DNA from: Hymenobacter arizonensis
Lineage (GTDB): Bacteria > Bacteroidota > Bacteroidia > Cytophagales > Hymenobacteraceae
Length of the DNA: 64,000 nucleotides
NCBI RefSeq assembly: GCF_900115775.1
Contig: NZ_FOXS01000002.1
Location: forward strand, 462,994-526,993
Direction of reading: 5' to 3'
Shown here: positions 16,017 through 24,280 of the stretch, one piece after another
How the letters are laid out: every line of letters begins with the position of its first letter
How positions within the stretch are numbered: position 1 is the first letter of the stretch
The notes under the pieces: model-generated
Told to the model about the DNA's origin: nothing
Databases searched by the model: none
Seen by the model: only the letters and a program-made list of their open reading frames with translations
Made by a program: the position numbers and the translations under genes

Positions 16017-17800
16017 TGGAAGAACCGGAAGAAGACCGCCTCGACCAGTCCCTGCGCAATAAATTCGAAGATTTCGACCTAACCCCAAGCGCACAGGTTT
16101 GGGCCGGTATCGAACAGCGGATACCTGCTTCGCCGGCCCCGATGCTGCGGGTGCGCCGTCGGCCGGTGCCGCTGCCATTGCTGTTTGGGCTCACGGCGCT
16201 GTTGGCGGGGCTGCTGGGGTGGCTGTTGCCGCGCGGCAGTGCCTCGCACAATGCGGAACGGACTAGTGCACACTCTGTAACTTCCACAACTGTAAAAACT
16301 GAGTCGGAAGGAGAAAGAACCGGCAGCACCACTACTAATGACGACAAGAACCACTCACTGCTGACTGAAAGAGGCACTGCTCAGGTTCGACAATCAGCTT
16401 CTCCTTCCGTTCTACCTCAGCAACCACGGAGGACAGACATAGCAAAGCTGCGTGGTATAACTGCGTCCTCATCCCAATCATCCAGCCTAGTTCCTAACTC
16501 TTCAGTTTTAGAAGATAAAGCTTCGCTAAATCCTGCTGTCCCTACAGTGGCGAAACAAAACATTCCGCTTTCACCCACCGCAACAGCTGCTACAACAAGC
16601 GCGACTTCAGTTTCGGCAGCAACACCGGATTCCAGTAAGGCAGCAACTTCGACCTCCGGCAATGATTCGCTGCCGGCTACCTTACGCACCTTGGCAGCCC
16701 TTGAGCGCCAAACCCTAGTTCAACTCCCTAGCATCACCACGCTTGCACCCGGGGCCCCGCCAACGGGAGACCGTACCGCTTTACTCAACAACTTGCGGGC
16801 CGAGCGGGCCGAGCTGCTCCGCTTGCATCGGCGTACCGATAGCACGTTGCTGGCGTTGGGCGACGCGCCCGGCGCATCGCTTCCGCCTGCCGTTCCATCA
16901 CCAGCCCCCGACACCGCCCGGCCCCGCCCTCTAACCAACCGCTGGAGCCTGCTGCTCACGGCTGCTCCGGAGCAAAACACGCTCGGCCTGCAAGGCCGCA
17001 ATGGCGATAGCCTCACGGCCTTACGCCGCAACCACGAAACCGGCCGGGCAGGCATCAATGCAGCCCTAATGGCCGAATACCGCCTCACGCCGCGCCTGAG
17101 CGTGGGCGGCGGTGTGGGCTACAGCACCTTCGGCACTAATCTGGCCCTGACCACCAAAAACACGAACCTGCAAGTGCGCTACGATACCGCCACCACGAGC
17201 AGCACTAATACCCAAACCACCACCAGCCGCACGTATACCGTTCGGCTTGTCTACATACGGCAGCTTGTCCCGGTGCCCGGGCCCGGGGCGATTCGCTACG
17301 ATACCATTTATGTGCCTCGCAGCGATACGTCCTACACCACCGTGGTGCAACGCACCAACTTCCTGTTATTTAACCGGACGACGACGCCGCTCATCAGCAA
17401 GCGAGAAGCCATCGTTTCCCAGCAGCTGCAGTCCAACTACCGCTTCTTCACGGTGCCGGTGCACCTGCGCTACCGCCTCACTATGGGCCCCGGGCGCTGG
17501 TGGACCGATGTGGCGGCGGGTGCCCAGTTCCAGTTTTTCCTCGGCGGCACACAGGTGGTAACCGACGATGGCGAGAACTTCCGCACCGAAAGCATCCGGG
17601 CGGGCAGCGGGCCTTTCCGGCCGCTAAACCTGGGCTTGTCTGGCTCCCTGGCCCTGAACTATGCCCTCACCAATCGCCTCAGCGTGAGCGTGGCGCCCAG
17701 TATGCGCTGGCAGGCCCTATCGGTTTATAAAGCCGAAACCGGCTTGCGGCAGCAGCCCGTGGCCACGGGCCTGATGTTCGGGGTTCGATTCGGACTATAA
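16013..17800 (+). CDS. Sigma-coupled membrane protein with outer-membrane-type beta-barrel region
   Basis: 595 residues. An acidic cytoplasmic N-terminus (EPEEDRLDQSLRNKFEDFDL) is followed by one membrane helix at about residues 53-72 (PLPLLFGLTALLAGLLGWLL). A long Ser/Thr/Ala linker (75-280) leads to a C-terminal region of alternating strands resembling an outer-membrane beta-barrel (GINAALMAEYRLTPRLSVGG, SLALNYALTNRLSVSVAPSM). Because it overlaps the ECF sigma gene by four bases, the N-terminal part is likely the anti-sigma segment. One chain that seems to have both an inner-membrane helix and a barrel-like domain is odd and deserves a check. Confidence 0.75.
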   Translation: MMEEPEEDRLDQSLRNKFEDFDLTPSAQVWAGIEQRIPASPAPMLRVRRRPVPLPLLFGLTALLAGLLGWLLPRGSASHNAERTSAHSVTSTTVKTESEGERTGSTTTNDDKNHSLLTERGTAQVRQSASPSVLPQQPRRTDIAKLRGITASSSQSSSLVPNSSVLEDKASLNPAVPTVAKQNIPLSPTATAATTSATSVSAATPDSSKAATSTSGNDSLPATLRTLAALERQTLVQLPSITTLAPGAPPTGDRTALLNNLRAERAELLRLHRRTDSTLLALGDAPGASLPPAVPSPAPDTARPRPLTNRWSLLLTAAPEQNTLGLQGRNGDSLTALRRNHETGRAGINAALMAEYRLTPRLSVGGGVGYSTFGTNLALTTKNTNLQVRYDTATTSSTNTQTTTSRTYTVRLVYIRQLVPVPGPGAIRYDTIYVPRSDTSYTTVVQRTNFLLFNRTTTPLISKREAIVSQQLQSNYRFFTVPVHLRYRLTMGPGRWWTDVAAGAQFQFFLGGTQVVTDDGENFRTESIRAGSGPFRPLNLGLSGSLALNYALTNRLSVSVAPSMRWQALSVYKAETGLRQQPVATGLMFGVRFGL

Positions 17801-17956
17801 ATAAATAGTTAAAAGTATCAGCAGCCTTTTCTACGGATGGCTGGTCTGCAACAGTGAAACCGCAAGCACCCGTGGCCCGGCCGGCACGGAGCGGATTTAC
17901 TACTGACGCACGGCCACGCTTATGGCACCCTTCCCATCCATCATTTCCTACTGCTG

Positions 17957-20734
17957 ATGAAAATTTTGCACCCCCGCTTTCTATTTGCGCTGCTGCTACT
18001 GCTCCTGGGCTCACGCAGCGAGTTGTGGGCTCAATCCTTTGCCTGGGCCAGGGTTGCGGGCGGCACCGTCGACACCGCCTATGTGCGGGCTCAGGCCAGC
18101 GCTACCGACGCGGCGGGCAATACCTATATCATTGTCAATTTCACTAACAGTGTTCTGATTGGCACTATTCAGCTCACTGCTCCGGGCCAGAGGGCGCTGG
18201 CAGTGGTTAAATATGATTTAGCGGGCCGTCTGGAGTGGGCCAAACCGTTAGTCAACATTTCGAATCCTCATTTAGCCGCCGATAATGTCGCGGGTGGGGT
18301 CTTTGTCGTTGCGGTCAACGACGGCGGTGGCACCTGGGATGGCGCGCCCGTACCCACCGCGACCGGTGCCAGCTTTTATGCTAAATGCTCGGCAAATGGC
18401 GCGCTGCAGTGGAGCAACTCCCTACCCGTACCATACTATTCATATACCGTCGGAGACGAAAGCGTGGTGACAGATGCTTCCGGCAACGCCTACGTGAGCG
18501 GAACCGTGCGAACCGCCAGCTCCGTAGGAGGTACGCTCGTGGATGCTTCCCAAAACTACGTGTTCAAAACTGATGGCGGTGGAGCTATCCAGTGGGTGCA
18601 AGTCGTGCACGGAACGTCGACTACTACGCCGTTTAATTATTTAAAACTCGGTCCGAAACCGGCTGGTGGCTGCCTAATAAGCGGCTTCTTCGATACCACG
18701 GGCCTTTACTTGGGTTCTGGTACCGGCACTCCATTGCTCACAGGCACTACGTTGCAGTATGGTACTGTGAGCAGCTTCGACGCCGCTGGCACTCACCAAT
18801 GGAGCCGGCTAGTAGGCACTGGCCTACCACCTATTCAACAGGCATCTGCCAGCATCGCGGCATTGGCAGCTGATGCCAGCGGCAACGTATACGCTACAGG
18901 TGAAGCCTCCGGCAACTTTCAGGTGGGCAGCACGACTATCAATGGCTTTATGCTGCTCAAATACGATGCGGCGGGGGCACTGCAATGGGTGCGCACAGCT
19001 ACGCCAGGAGGCGGTTACAGTAGCGGCCGGCTGCTAACTGTGACTTCCAGTGGCCCAACTGTAGTGGTTCAAGGCTTCGTGACCGTGGGCACCCTGACCT
19101 TGCGGGCGCCTTTCAACTTCGTACACTTCAACGACCAAGGCCTGCCCCAATGGGTAACTGCCGACGCTTATGTCCCCCAGCCAGCCGCTACCACGCCCTA
19201 TTTCGTGCCAACCGGAATGGGCAGCGACGCGCAAGGCAACATGTACCCAGTGGGCTCGTCTAGTTTTTCTTATGCGGTGACATTGCCTGCTGTTCAACTG
19301 GGTGCGCAAACCGCCGTGGGCACAGGGGCCATCGTGGCCCGGCTCAACGCATACGCTAATACGCTGCGCGGAAACGTGTACTTCGATGCAAACGCCAACG
19401 GTGTGCAGGACAGCGGCGAGGGCGTATTTCCACGTCAAACTACTGGCGTGCTGGAGCAGGGCACTGCCACAATATATTCGCCCGTAGGGCCCGACGGGGT
19501 GCTGCAAGTCTATGCAGACCCTGGGGCCTACACCCTACGCTTGGGCTCCTTGCCTGCGCACTACACCGTGTCGCAGCCTGTCAGCGGAGCCTACACCGGG
19601 AGCTTTAGCGGCAGCAACCAGCTGGTGTCCGGGCAAAACTTTGGCATTGCGCCCATTGCCAACTTGCCCGACCTCCGCATCACCCTCACCCCTTATAATT
19701 TGCCTCGGGCAGGCGAGACCACCCAATACCGCCTCACCCTGGAAAACGTGGGCACCACTACCCTACCGGCTGGTTCGGTCACCCTCACGCTTGACGCGCT
19801 GGCGCAATACATAAGGAGTACCCCCAGCGGAACTGTTTCAGGTCAGGTCATCAGGTGGAACTACGGGGCCTTGGCACCCTTCAATCAATTGAACTACGAC
19901 GTACTCTGGAGCCTACCCGTGACAATTCCCCTGGCCACGCCCCTGACGACAACGGCAGCCGCACCAGTCACCGGCGACGTGGCACCCAACGACAACACTG
20001 TTGCCCTGGCCCAAACCGTAGTGGGCCCTTATGACCCCAACAGCATTGAGGTAAACTACGAATTCCTTACCCCAGCGCAGGTCACGGCACAGCAGCCGCT
20101 CGATTACACCATCCATTTTCAGAACCTGGGCACGGCATCGGCTACTACCGTCATTCTCAGCGATACCCTGGATTTCCGCAAGCTCAACTTAAATTCCCTG
20201 CTGGTGATAGCGCAGTCGCACAATTGCGTTTGGAGCCTCACCAGCAATGGCCTGCTTACCGTTCGCTTTCCCAACATCAACCTACCCGAAAGCAGCGCCG
20301 ACGAAATGGGGTCACAGGGCTTTGTGCGGTTCCGGGTGCAGCCCCGCTCTACCCTAACCGTGGGAGAGATTGTTCCCAATGAGGCGGGCATCGTGTTCGA
20401 CTACAATGAACCGGTGATTACCAACACGGCCACCACAACGGTATTCTTAGCCACAGCAACTCTAGTTCGGCACGATGCTACCGCCGCCTGGACAGCCTAC
20501 CCCAACCCGGCAACCGACGTCGTGACGGTATCGGCTGACTTGGCCACCGCTGGCCCCGTGCGCATAGAGCTCATTGATGCGCTGGGCCGGACCGTACGCC
20601 AACAAACCTTGCAAGCCCCAGCCGGCGCCCTGCGCCAAACCCTGGATTTGCGCGGGTTGGCAGCTGGCGTGTACGTGCTGCGGCTCACCCCGCCCACTGG
20701 GTCATCTTTCACCCGGCGGTTGGTGCACGAATAA
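17957..20734 (+). CDS. T9SS-sorted surface or secreted protein
   Basis: 925 residues. A signal peptide (residues 1-26, ending ELWAQ) is followed by about 430 residues of repeated beta units with Asp/Gly/Asn-rich turns (ATDAAGNTYIIVNF, ASGNAYVSGTVRT, DASGNVYATGEAS), in the style of SBBP/propeller repeats. A SdrD-B-like part (RGNVYFDANANGVQDSGEGV), a DUF11/conserved repeat region and a C-terminal type A sorting domain (YPNPATDVVTVSAD to GVYVLRLTPP) complete it. The sorting domain is removed during export through the type IX system. No enzymatic motif was seen; adhesion is possible. Confidence 0.9.
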   Translation: MKILHPRFLFALLLLLLGSRSELWAQSFAWARVAGGTVDTAYVRAQASATDAAGNTYIIVNFTNSVLIGTIQLTAPGQRALAVVKYDLAGRLEWAKPLVNISNPHLAADNVAGGVFVVAVNDGGGTWDGAPVPTATGASFYAKCSANGALQWSNSLPVPYYSYTVGDESVVTDASGNAYVSGTVRTASSVGGTLVDASQNYVFKTDGGGAIQWVQVVHGTSTTTPFNYLKLGPKPAGGCLISGFFDTTGLYLGSGTGTPLLTGTTLQYGTVSSFDAAGTHQWSRLVGTGLPPIQQASASIAALAADASGNVYATGEASGNFQVGSTTINGFMLLKYDAAGALQWVRTATPGGGYSSGRLLTVTSSGPTVVVQGFVTVGTLTLRAPFNFVHFNDQGLPQWVTADAYVPQPAATTPYFVPTGMGSDAQGNMYPVGSSSFSYAVTLPAVQLGAQTAVGTGAIVARLNAYANTLRGNVYFDANANGVQDSGEGVFPRQTTGVLEQGTATIYSPVGPDGVLQVYADPGAYTLRLGSLPAHYTVSQPVSGAYTGSFSGSNQLVSGQNFGIAPIANLPDLRITLTPYNLPRAGETTQYRLTLENVGTTTLPAGSVTLTLDALAQYIRSTPSGTVSGQVIRWNYGALAPFNQLNYDVLWSLPVTIPLATPLTTTAAAPVTGDVAPNDNTVALAQTVVGPYDPNSIEVNYEFLTPAQVTAQQPLDYTIHFQNLGTASATTVILSDTLDFRKLNLNSLLVIAQSHNCVWSLTSNGLLTVRFPNINLPESSADEMGSQGFVRFRVQPRSTLTVGEIVPNEAGIVFDYNEPVITNTATTTVFLATATLVRHDATAAWTAYPNPATDVVTVSADLATAGPVRIELIDALGRTVRQQTLQAPAGALRQTLDLRGLAAGVYVLRLTPPTGSSFTRRLVHE

Positions 20735-20757
20735 TTTATCTGCTTGATCTGGCTAAG

Positions 20758-20788
20758 AGCCAGGCTCCCTTGCGTGGGTGGCCTGGCT
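20758..20788 (+). terminator. Terminator after the T9SS cargo gene
   Basis: AGCCAGGC and GCCTGGCT form an 8-bp stem around a 15-base loop, followed by TTTGGTTTTTT, about 25 bases after the stop codon. Confidence 0.7.
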
Positions 20789-21007
20789 TTTGGTTTTTTA
20801 AGGCCATTGATTGGTCGACTCTTAAGCAGCATTAATGGGTAAATTTCAACGCGTTGTCGGCATTACCTGAGCGAGGCAAATTCGAGGCGGCACCCACGCC
20901 AAATCTTTGGCACGGTTTTGTAATATACCCTTGCATCGGCCAGTAGCCGGGCGCCGAGCCCGCTACCAACCAGGCCGGTTCCTCTCACTCCTCTATTCTT
21001 TCTGGTC

Positions 21008-21829
21008 ATGAAAATTTCACGCCTTTCGGGCGGCCTGGCCGCGGCTTGCCTTTTGATTTCAACTTTTGCCGGTTCAGCCTCGGCCCAGGGTGCCCGCGAT
21101 GCTTATGGCAACCCCAAAGCGGCGCCATCGCCCCGGCCAGCCGGCACCGCACCAGTGCGCCGCGCGCCGGTTCGCACCCAACCATCGTATTCAGCTCCGG
21201 CCAGCACTGGCAGCAACTCCAGCGTCCGCTTCGGCTTTCGCGGCGGCCTCAACTTGGCCGATGTGCAGGGCGACGCCGTGAAGAGCTTCACCGACCTGAC
21301 CGGTTATCTGCCGGAGGGCGCCATCAGCCGGGAAATGCGCCCGGGCTTCTATGCGGGCCTTTACGCCACGCTTCCGCTAGGCCCCAGCTTCGCCATTGAG
21401 CCCGGCATCACGTATTCCGAAAAAGGCACCGTGCTGCGAGGCCGGGTGCCCGTGCCAGCCCTCGACTTCCTGAACACGCAGCTCACGGGCACGGCCCGCC
21501 TAGCCTACATCGATGTACCGGTGCTCGCCAAGGTGTTCGTGACGCCCGGCTTCTACCTCTACGCCGGTCCGCAGGCCTCGTTCCTGGTTAGCGGCAAGGC
21601 CCGCGTCGAAGCTGGTGCCCTCGGCTTCAACGCCTATCGCCAGGACTTCGACCTCTCCAATCAGCTCCGCAAAGTCGACTTCGCCGCCGTGGGTGGCCTG
21701 GGCTACCAGTTCGAAAACGGCCTCGGCCTGAGTGCAGGCTACGACTACGGCCTCTCCTCCCTCGACTCCGGCAGGCGCTTCGACGCCCAGAACCGCGTAG
21801 TGAAAGTGGGCCTGAACTACTCCTTCTAA
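21008..21829 (+). CDS. Porin-family outer membrane beta-barrel protein
   Basis: 273 residues. A signal peptide (LLISTFAGSASAQ) is followed by a Pro/Ala-rich stretch (residues 30-70) and a PorT/OMP_b-brl_2-like barrel: VRFGFRGGLNLADVQGDAV, FYAGLYATLPLGPSFAIEPG, YIDVPVLAKVFVTPGFYLYA and the terminal strand RVVKVGLNYSF ending in Phe. A TTTG element at 20906-20909 and TACCCTTG at 20926-20933 resemble a Bacteroidota promoter, but the spacing is 16 bases. Function unknown; a single gene. Confidence 0.9.
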   Translation: MKISRLSGGLAAACLLISTFAGSASAQGARDAYGNPKAAPSPRPAGTAPVRRAPVRTQPSYSAPASTGSNSSVRFGFRGGLNLADVQGDAVKSFTDLTGYLPEGAISREMRPGFYAGLYATLPLGPSFAIEPGITYSEKGTVLRGRVPVPALDFLNTQLTGTARLAYIDVPVLAKVFVTPGFYLYAGPQASFLVSGKARVEAGALGFNAYRQDFDLSNQLRKVDFAAVGGLGYQFENGLGLSAGYDYGLSSLDSGRRFDAQNRVVKVGLNYSF

Positions 21830-21912
21830 TCCCCGCTGCTGATTATCAGCCATCCTATCTCAGTTATAGAAGTTCACTTATTGCTCGGGTCATTATCCGA
21901 AATAATTTATTG

Positions 21913-21945
21913 AAAAGGCCCCACCGCTGCAACGGTGGGGCCTTT
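21913..21945 (+). terminator. Terminator after the beta-barrel gene
   Basis: AAAAGGCCCCACCG / CGGTGGGGCCTTTC hairpin with a short loop, 84 bases after the stop. Confidence 0.8.
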
Positions 21946-22487
21946 CTGGTTTTGAATGGTCAGACCGAGTGCAGCGAAACATGTCGCTCCATCCGCCCCG
22001 CGTCTGTCATGGTCAGGCACGAAGCATCTTATCATCGCAGCACACATTGTTCAGCAGCGCTTGAGAAGCGGCTTGACACAGCCGTACCCACAACAGGAGC
22101 CAGCCCTACCTGCGAGAAAAAAACTATGGTCAGCCCGTTTACAAGCCCAAGCATGACCAAGTATCTATCCCAAGCTCAAAAGCCGTGACTAACGCAAATA
22201 AGCGCATTTTCAAAGTGCGAAAAACTAAAAATCAGCCCTGGATAAAGGGACAAATTTTAACAAAAATCACCTCCTGGCACGGCTGCTCATAATTGGTACG
22301 ATTCCTGCAAAACAGCTTATTAGCAACCAACCACGGAGCAATTGACCTCCGAAACCGTGGCAGCGACTGCGCCCTGGTATCCGAGAGCTGGCCACTTTCT
22401 AGTACCTTAAGCGCTGCAGTAGTTTAACCGCGCATCACAAATCGGTTTTCAAGTGAAAATTTTCTTAGGTTGGGTGACTTCGCTGTA
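21946..22487. other. Gene-free stretch upstream of the DUF2147 gene
   Basis: About 540 bases without a supported gene. Two overlapping short frames at 21910-22188 have atypical composition and no known motif. The second half is less GC-rich than the neighbouring genes. I see no RNA gene or repeat in it. Confidence 0.5.
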
Positions 22488-22495
22488 TACATTTG
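22488..22495 (+). promoter_or_regulatory. -7 box TACATTTG upstream of the DUF2147 gene
   Basis: Full match to the Bacteroidota TAnnTTTG element, 39 bases before the ATG at 22535. A TTG lies at 22470-22472, which is closer than the usual -33 spacing. Confidence 0.5.
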
Positions 22496-22534
22496 CTTTT
22501 AATTGCTTTCTCACATTTTCATTTAAATCCCACC

Positions 22535-22990
22535 ATGACCAAACGTTTTCTAGGATTCGTCCTGCTCCTTAGCCTAGTAATGGCTGCCTTCTCGGCCCAG
22601 GCCGCTGCCAACCCCGACGATGTGCTCGGGGTATGGAAAAACGGTGAGGGCACCGGCATGATTCAGATATTCAAGAAGGGCGACAAGTACTTTGGCCGCC
22701 TGGTGTGGCTGAAAGTGCCCAACAACCCCGATGGCACCCCCCGTACCGACGTGAACAACCCCGACGAGAGCAAGCGCAAGGTTTCTCTTAAAGGCCTGGA
22801 GAACATGCGGGACTTCAAATTTGCCGGCGACAACAAATGGGACAACGGCAAAATCTACGACCCCAAAAACGGCAACGACTACAGCTGCGAAATGACTTTG
22901 GTTGACCCCAACACGCTGGAAGTGCGTGGCTACATCGGCGTCTCGCTCTTCGGGCGAACCGACGTATGGAAGCGCCAAGTGAAAAAGTAG
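22535..22990 (+). CDS. DUF2147 family protein
   Basis: 151 residues from the ATG at 22535; the frame is open from 22493 but those 14 codons lie over a promoter-like box. A signal peptide (residues 1-22, ending AQAAA) is followed by the DUF2147 hallmarks DDVLGVWKNGEGTGMIQIFK and FGRLVWLK, then ending DYSCEMTLVD and GYIGVSLFGRTDVWKR. Members are small exported proteins with a lipocalin-like barrel of unknown function, often in Bacteroidota and Proteobacteria. A monocistronic gene. Confidence 0.93.
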   Translation: MTKRFLGFVLLLSLVMAAFSAQAAANPDDVLGVWKNGEGTGMIQIFKKGDKYFGRLVWLKVPNNPDGTPRTDVNNPDESKRKVSLKGLENMRDFKFAGDNKWDNGKIYDPKNGNDYSCEMTLVDPNTLEVRGYIGVSLFGRTDVWKRQVKK

Positions 22991-23099
22991 CCTCTATGTG
23001 CCGCTAAGCAAGCTCCCGAGTTATTGCCCCCAACGGGTAGTGGCTCGGGACAATGCTTTTTAGCTGTATCTTCCCACCCCATACCATCCCACCTGCTGC

Positions 23100-24158
23100 A
23101 TGAAATATAGCTACTACGCACTTGCTGCCTGCCTGCTGGCCCTGACGCCCGCAGCGGCGCAGGTCACCGACACCACCCGCACTTCGGCCCCGGCCGGCGA
23201 CGACAACTTCGACGAGTTTGGCGATGCCGGCACGGGCGGCGGCAACTACAACACCCAAAAGGTGCTCTACCTCACCCCCACCAAGCTGATTTCGGTAGGC
23301 TACGAGGCGCAGCTGCCCTTCGACCTGACCTCTGTCGGCCCATTGCCCAACAATACGACGTCGGCCGCAACCCGCGTCAATTCGGCCCGGGGGATGCGCC
23401 TGGCCTTCAACGCGCCGGTCATTTCGCGCAATGACTTCATCTTTAACGTAGGCCTCACCTACTGGAACACCGGCCTGGACCTGGCCAATACCGAATCGCC
23501 GTTTTTCAACCAGTTGAAAGACGGCCTGCGCACCACGGGCATCAACACCACCGTCTTCAACCCCTTCGACAACAAGCACTTCTTCATTCTGCAGTTCAAC
23601 CTCGATGCCAACGGCAACTACCGGAACTTCAGCGATGTGAAGAGCGAGGCCTTCACTTTTAGTGGCACCGGCATTTACGGCTGGAAGCCCAACGACAACC
23701 TGCAGTGGGGCCTGGGTCTGAGCCGCACGTACCGGGCCGGACAGCTGCTCTACATTCCGGTGCTGCTCTACAACCGCACCTTCTCGCCGAAGTGGGGTTG
23801 CGAAGTCATTTTCCCAGCCCGCGCCGAGATTCGCCGCAACTTCGGTACGAACGCACTGCTGAAATTTGGCTATGAGCTCGAAGGCAACACCTATTACCTG
23901 GGCAAGGTTGGCGCCGACGAGGTGTACCTGCGCCGCGGCGAGCTGAAGCCCCGCTTCACCTACGAGCGCCAGCTGTCGGGCTTTGTGTGGCTGTCGGCCC
24001 AGGCCGGCCTGCGCTACAACTACCGCAACGACGCTTTCCGCAACCAAAACGTGACCGGCGAGCGCTCCAGCACGCTGGGCTCGGAGCCCGAGCTGTTCAA
24101 GAACACGCTCACCAACCCGCTGTATTTCAACCTCAGCCTGAACTTGGTTAGCCCGTAA
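23100..24158 (+). CDS. DUF6268-like outer membrane protein
   Basis: 352 residues. A signal peptide (MKYSYYALAACLLALTPAAA) is followed by an acidic segment (GDDNFDEFGDAGTGGG) and about a dozen amphipathic strands with Tyr/Phe/Asn-rich ends (LISVGYEAQLPFDLTS, FIFNVGLTYWNTGL, FFILQFNLDANGNYRNF, WLSAQAGLRYNYRNDAF). The pattern fits the DUF6268 outer membrane beta-barrel family of Bacteroidota; function unknown. It stands alone between two terminator-bounded genes. Confidence 0.8.
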   Translation: MKYSYYALAACLLALTPAAAQVTDTTRTSAPAGDDNFDEFGDAGTGGGNYNTQKVLYLTPTKLISVGYEAQLPFDLTSVGPLPNNTTSAATRVNSARGMRLAFNAPVISRNDFIFNVGLTYWNTGLDLANTESPFFNQLKDGLRTTGINTTVFNPFDNKHFFILQFNLDANGNYRNFSDVKSEAFTFSGTGIYGWKPNDNLQWGLGLSRTYRAGQLLYIPVLLYNRTFSPKWGCEVIFPARAEIRRNFGTNALLKFGYELEGNTYYLGKVGADEVYLRRGELKPRFTYERQLSGFVWLSAQAGLRYNYRNDAFRNQNVTGERSSTLGSEPELFKNTLTNPLYFNLSLNLVSP

Positions 24159-24175
24159 GCTTATTGTTAGAGAAT

Positions 24176-24213
24176 AAAAAAGACCCCGCCGTTTCCACGG
24201 CGGGGTCTTTTTT
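24176..24213. terminator. Bidirectional terminator
   Basis: AAAAAAGACCCCGCCG / CGGCGGGGTCTTTTTT with a 6-base loop, between two genes that converge (23100-24158 and 24281-26242). Runs of A and T on both sides allow use in either direction. Confidence 0.9.
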
Positions 24214-24280
24214 ATTTTGTGGTCTCGTCAGTCTAGGGATAATTGTGTTGCTCAATCAACACTATTTGGAAAGTGCCGCG

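Noticed and set aside
21910..22188. Overlapping short frames after the terminator at 21913
   Set aside because: They begin inside a terminator hairpin and show no domain or signal.
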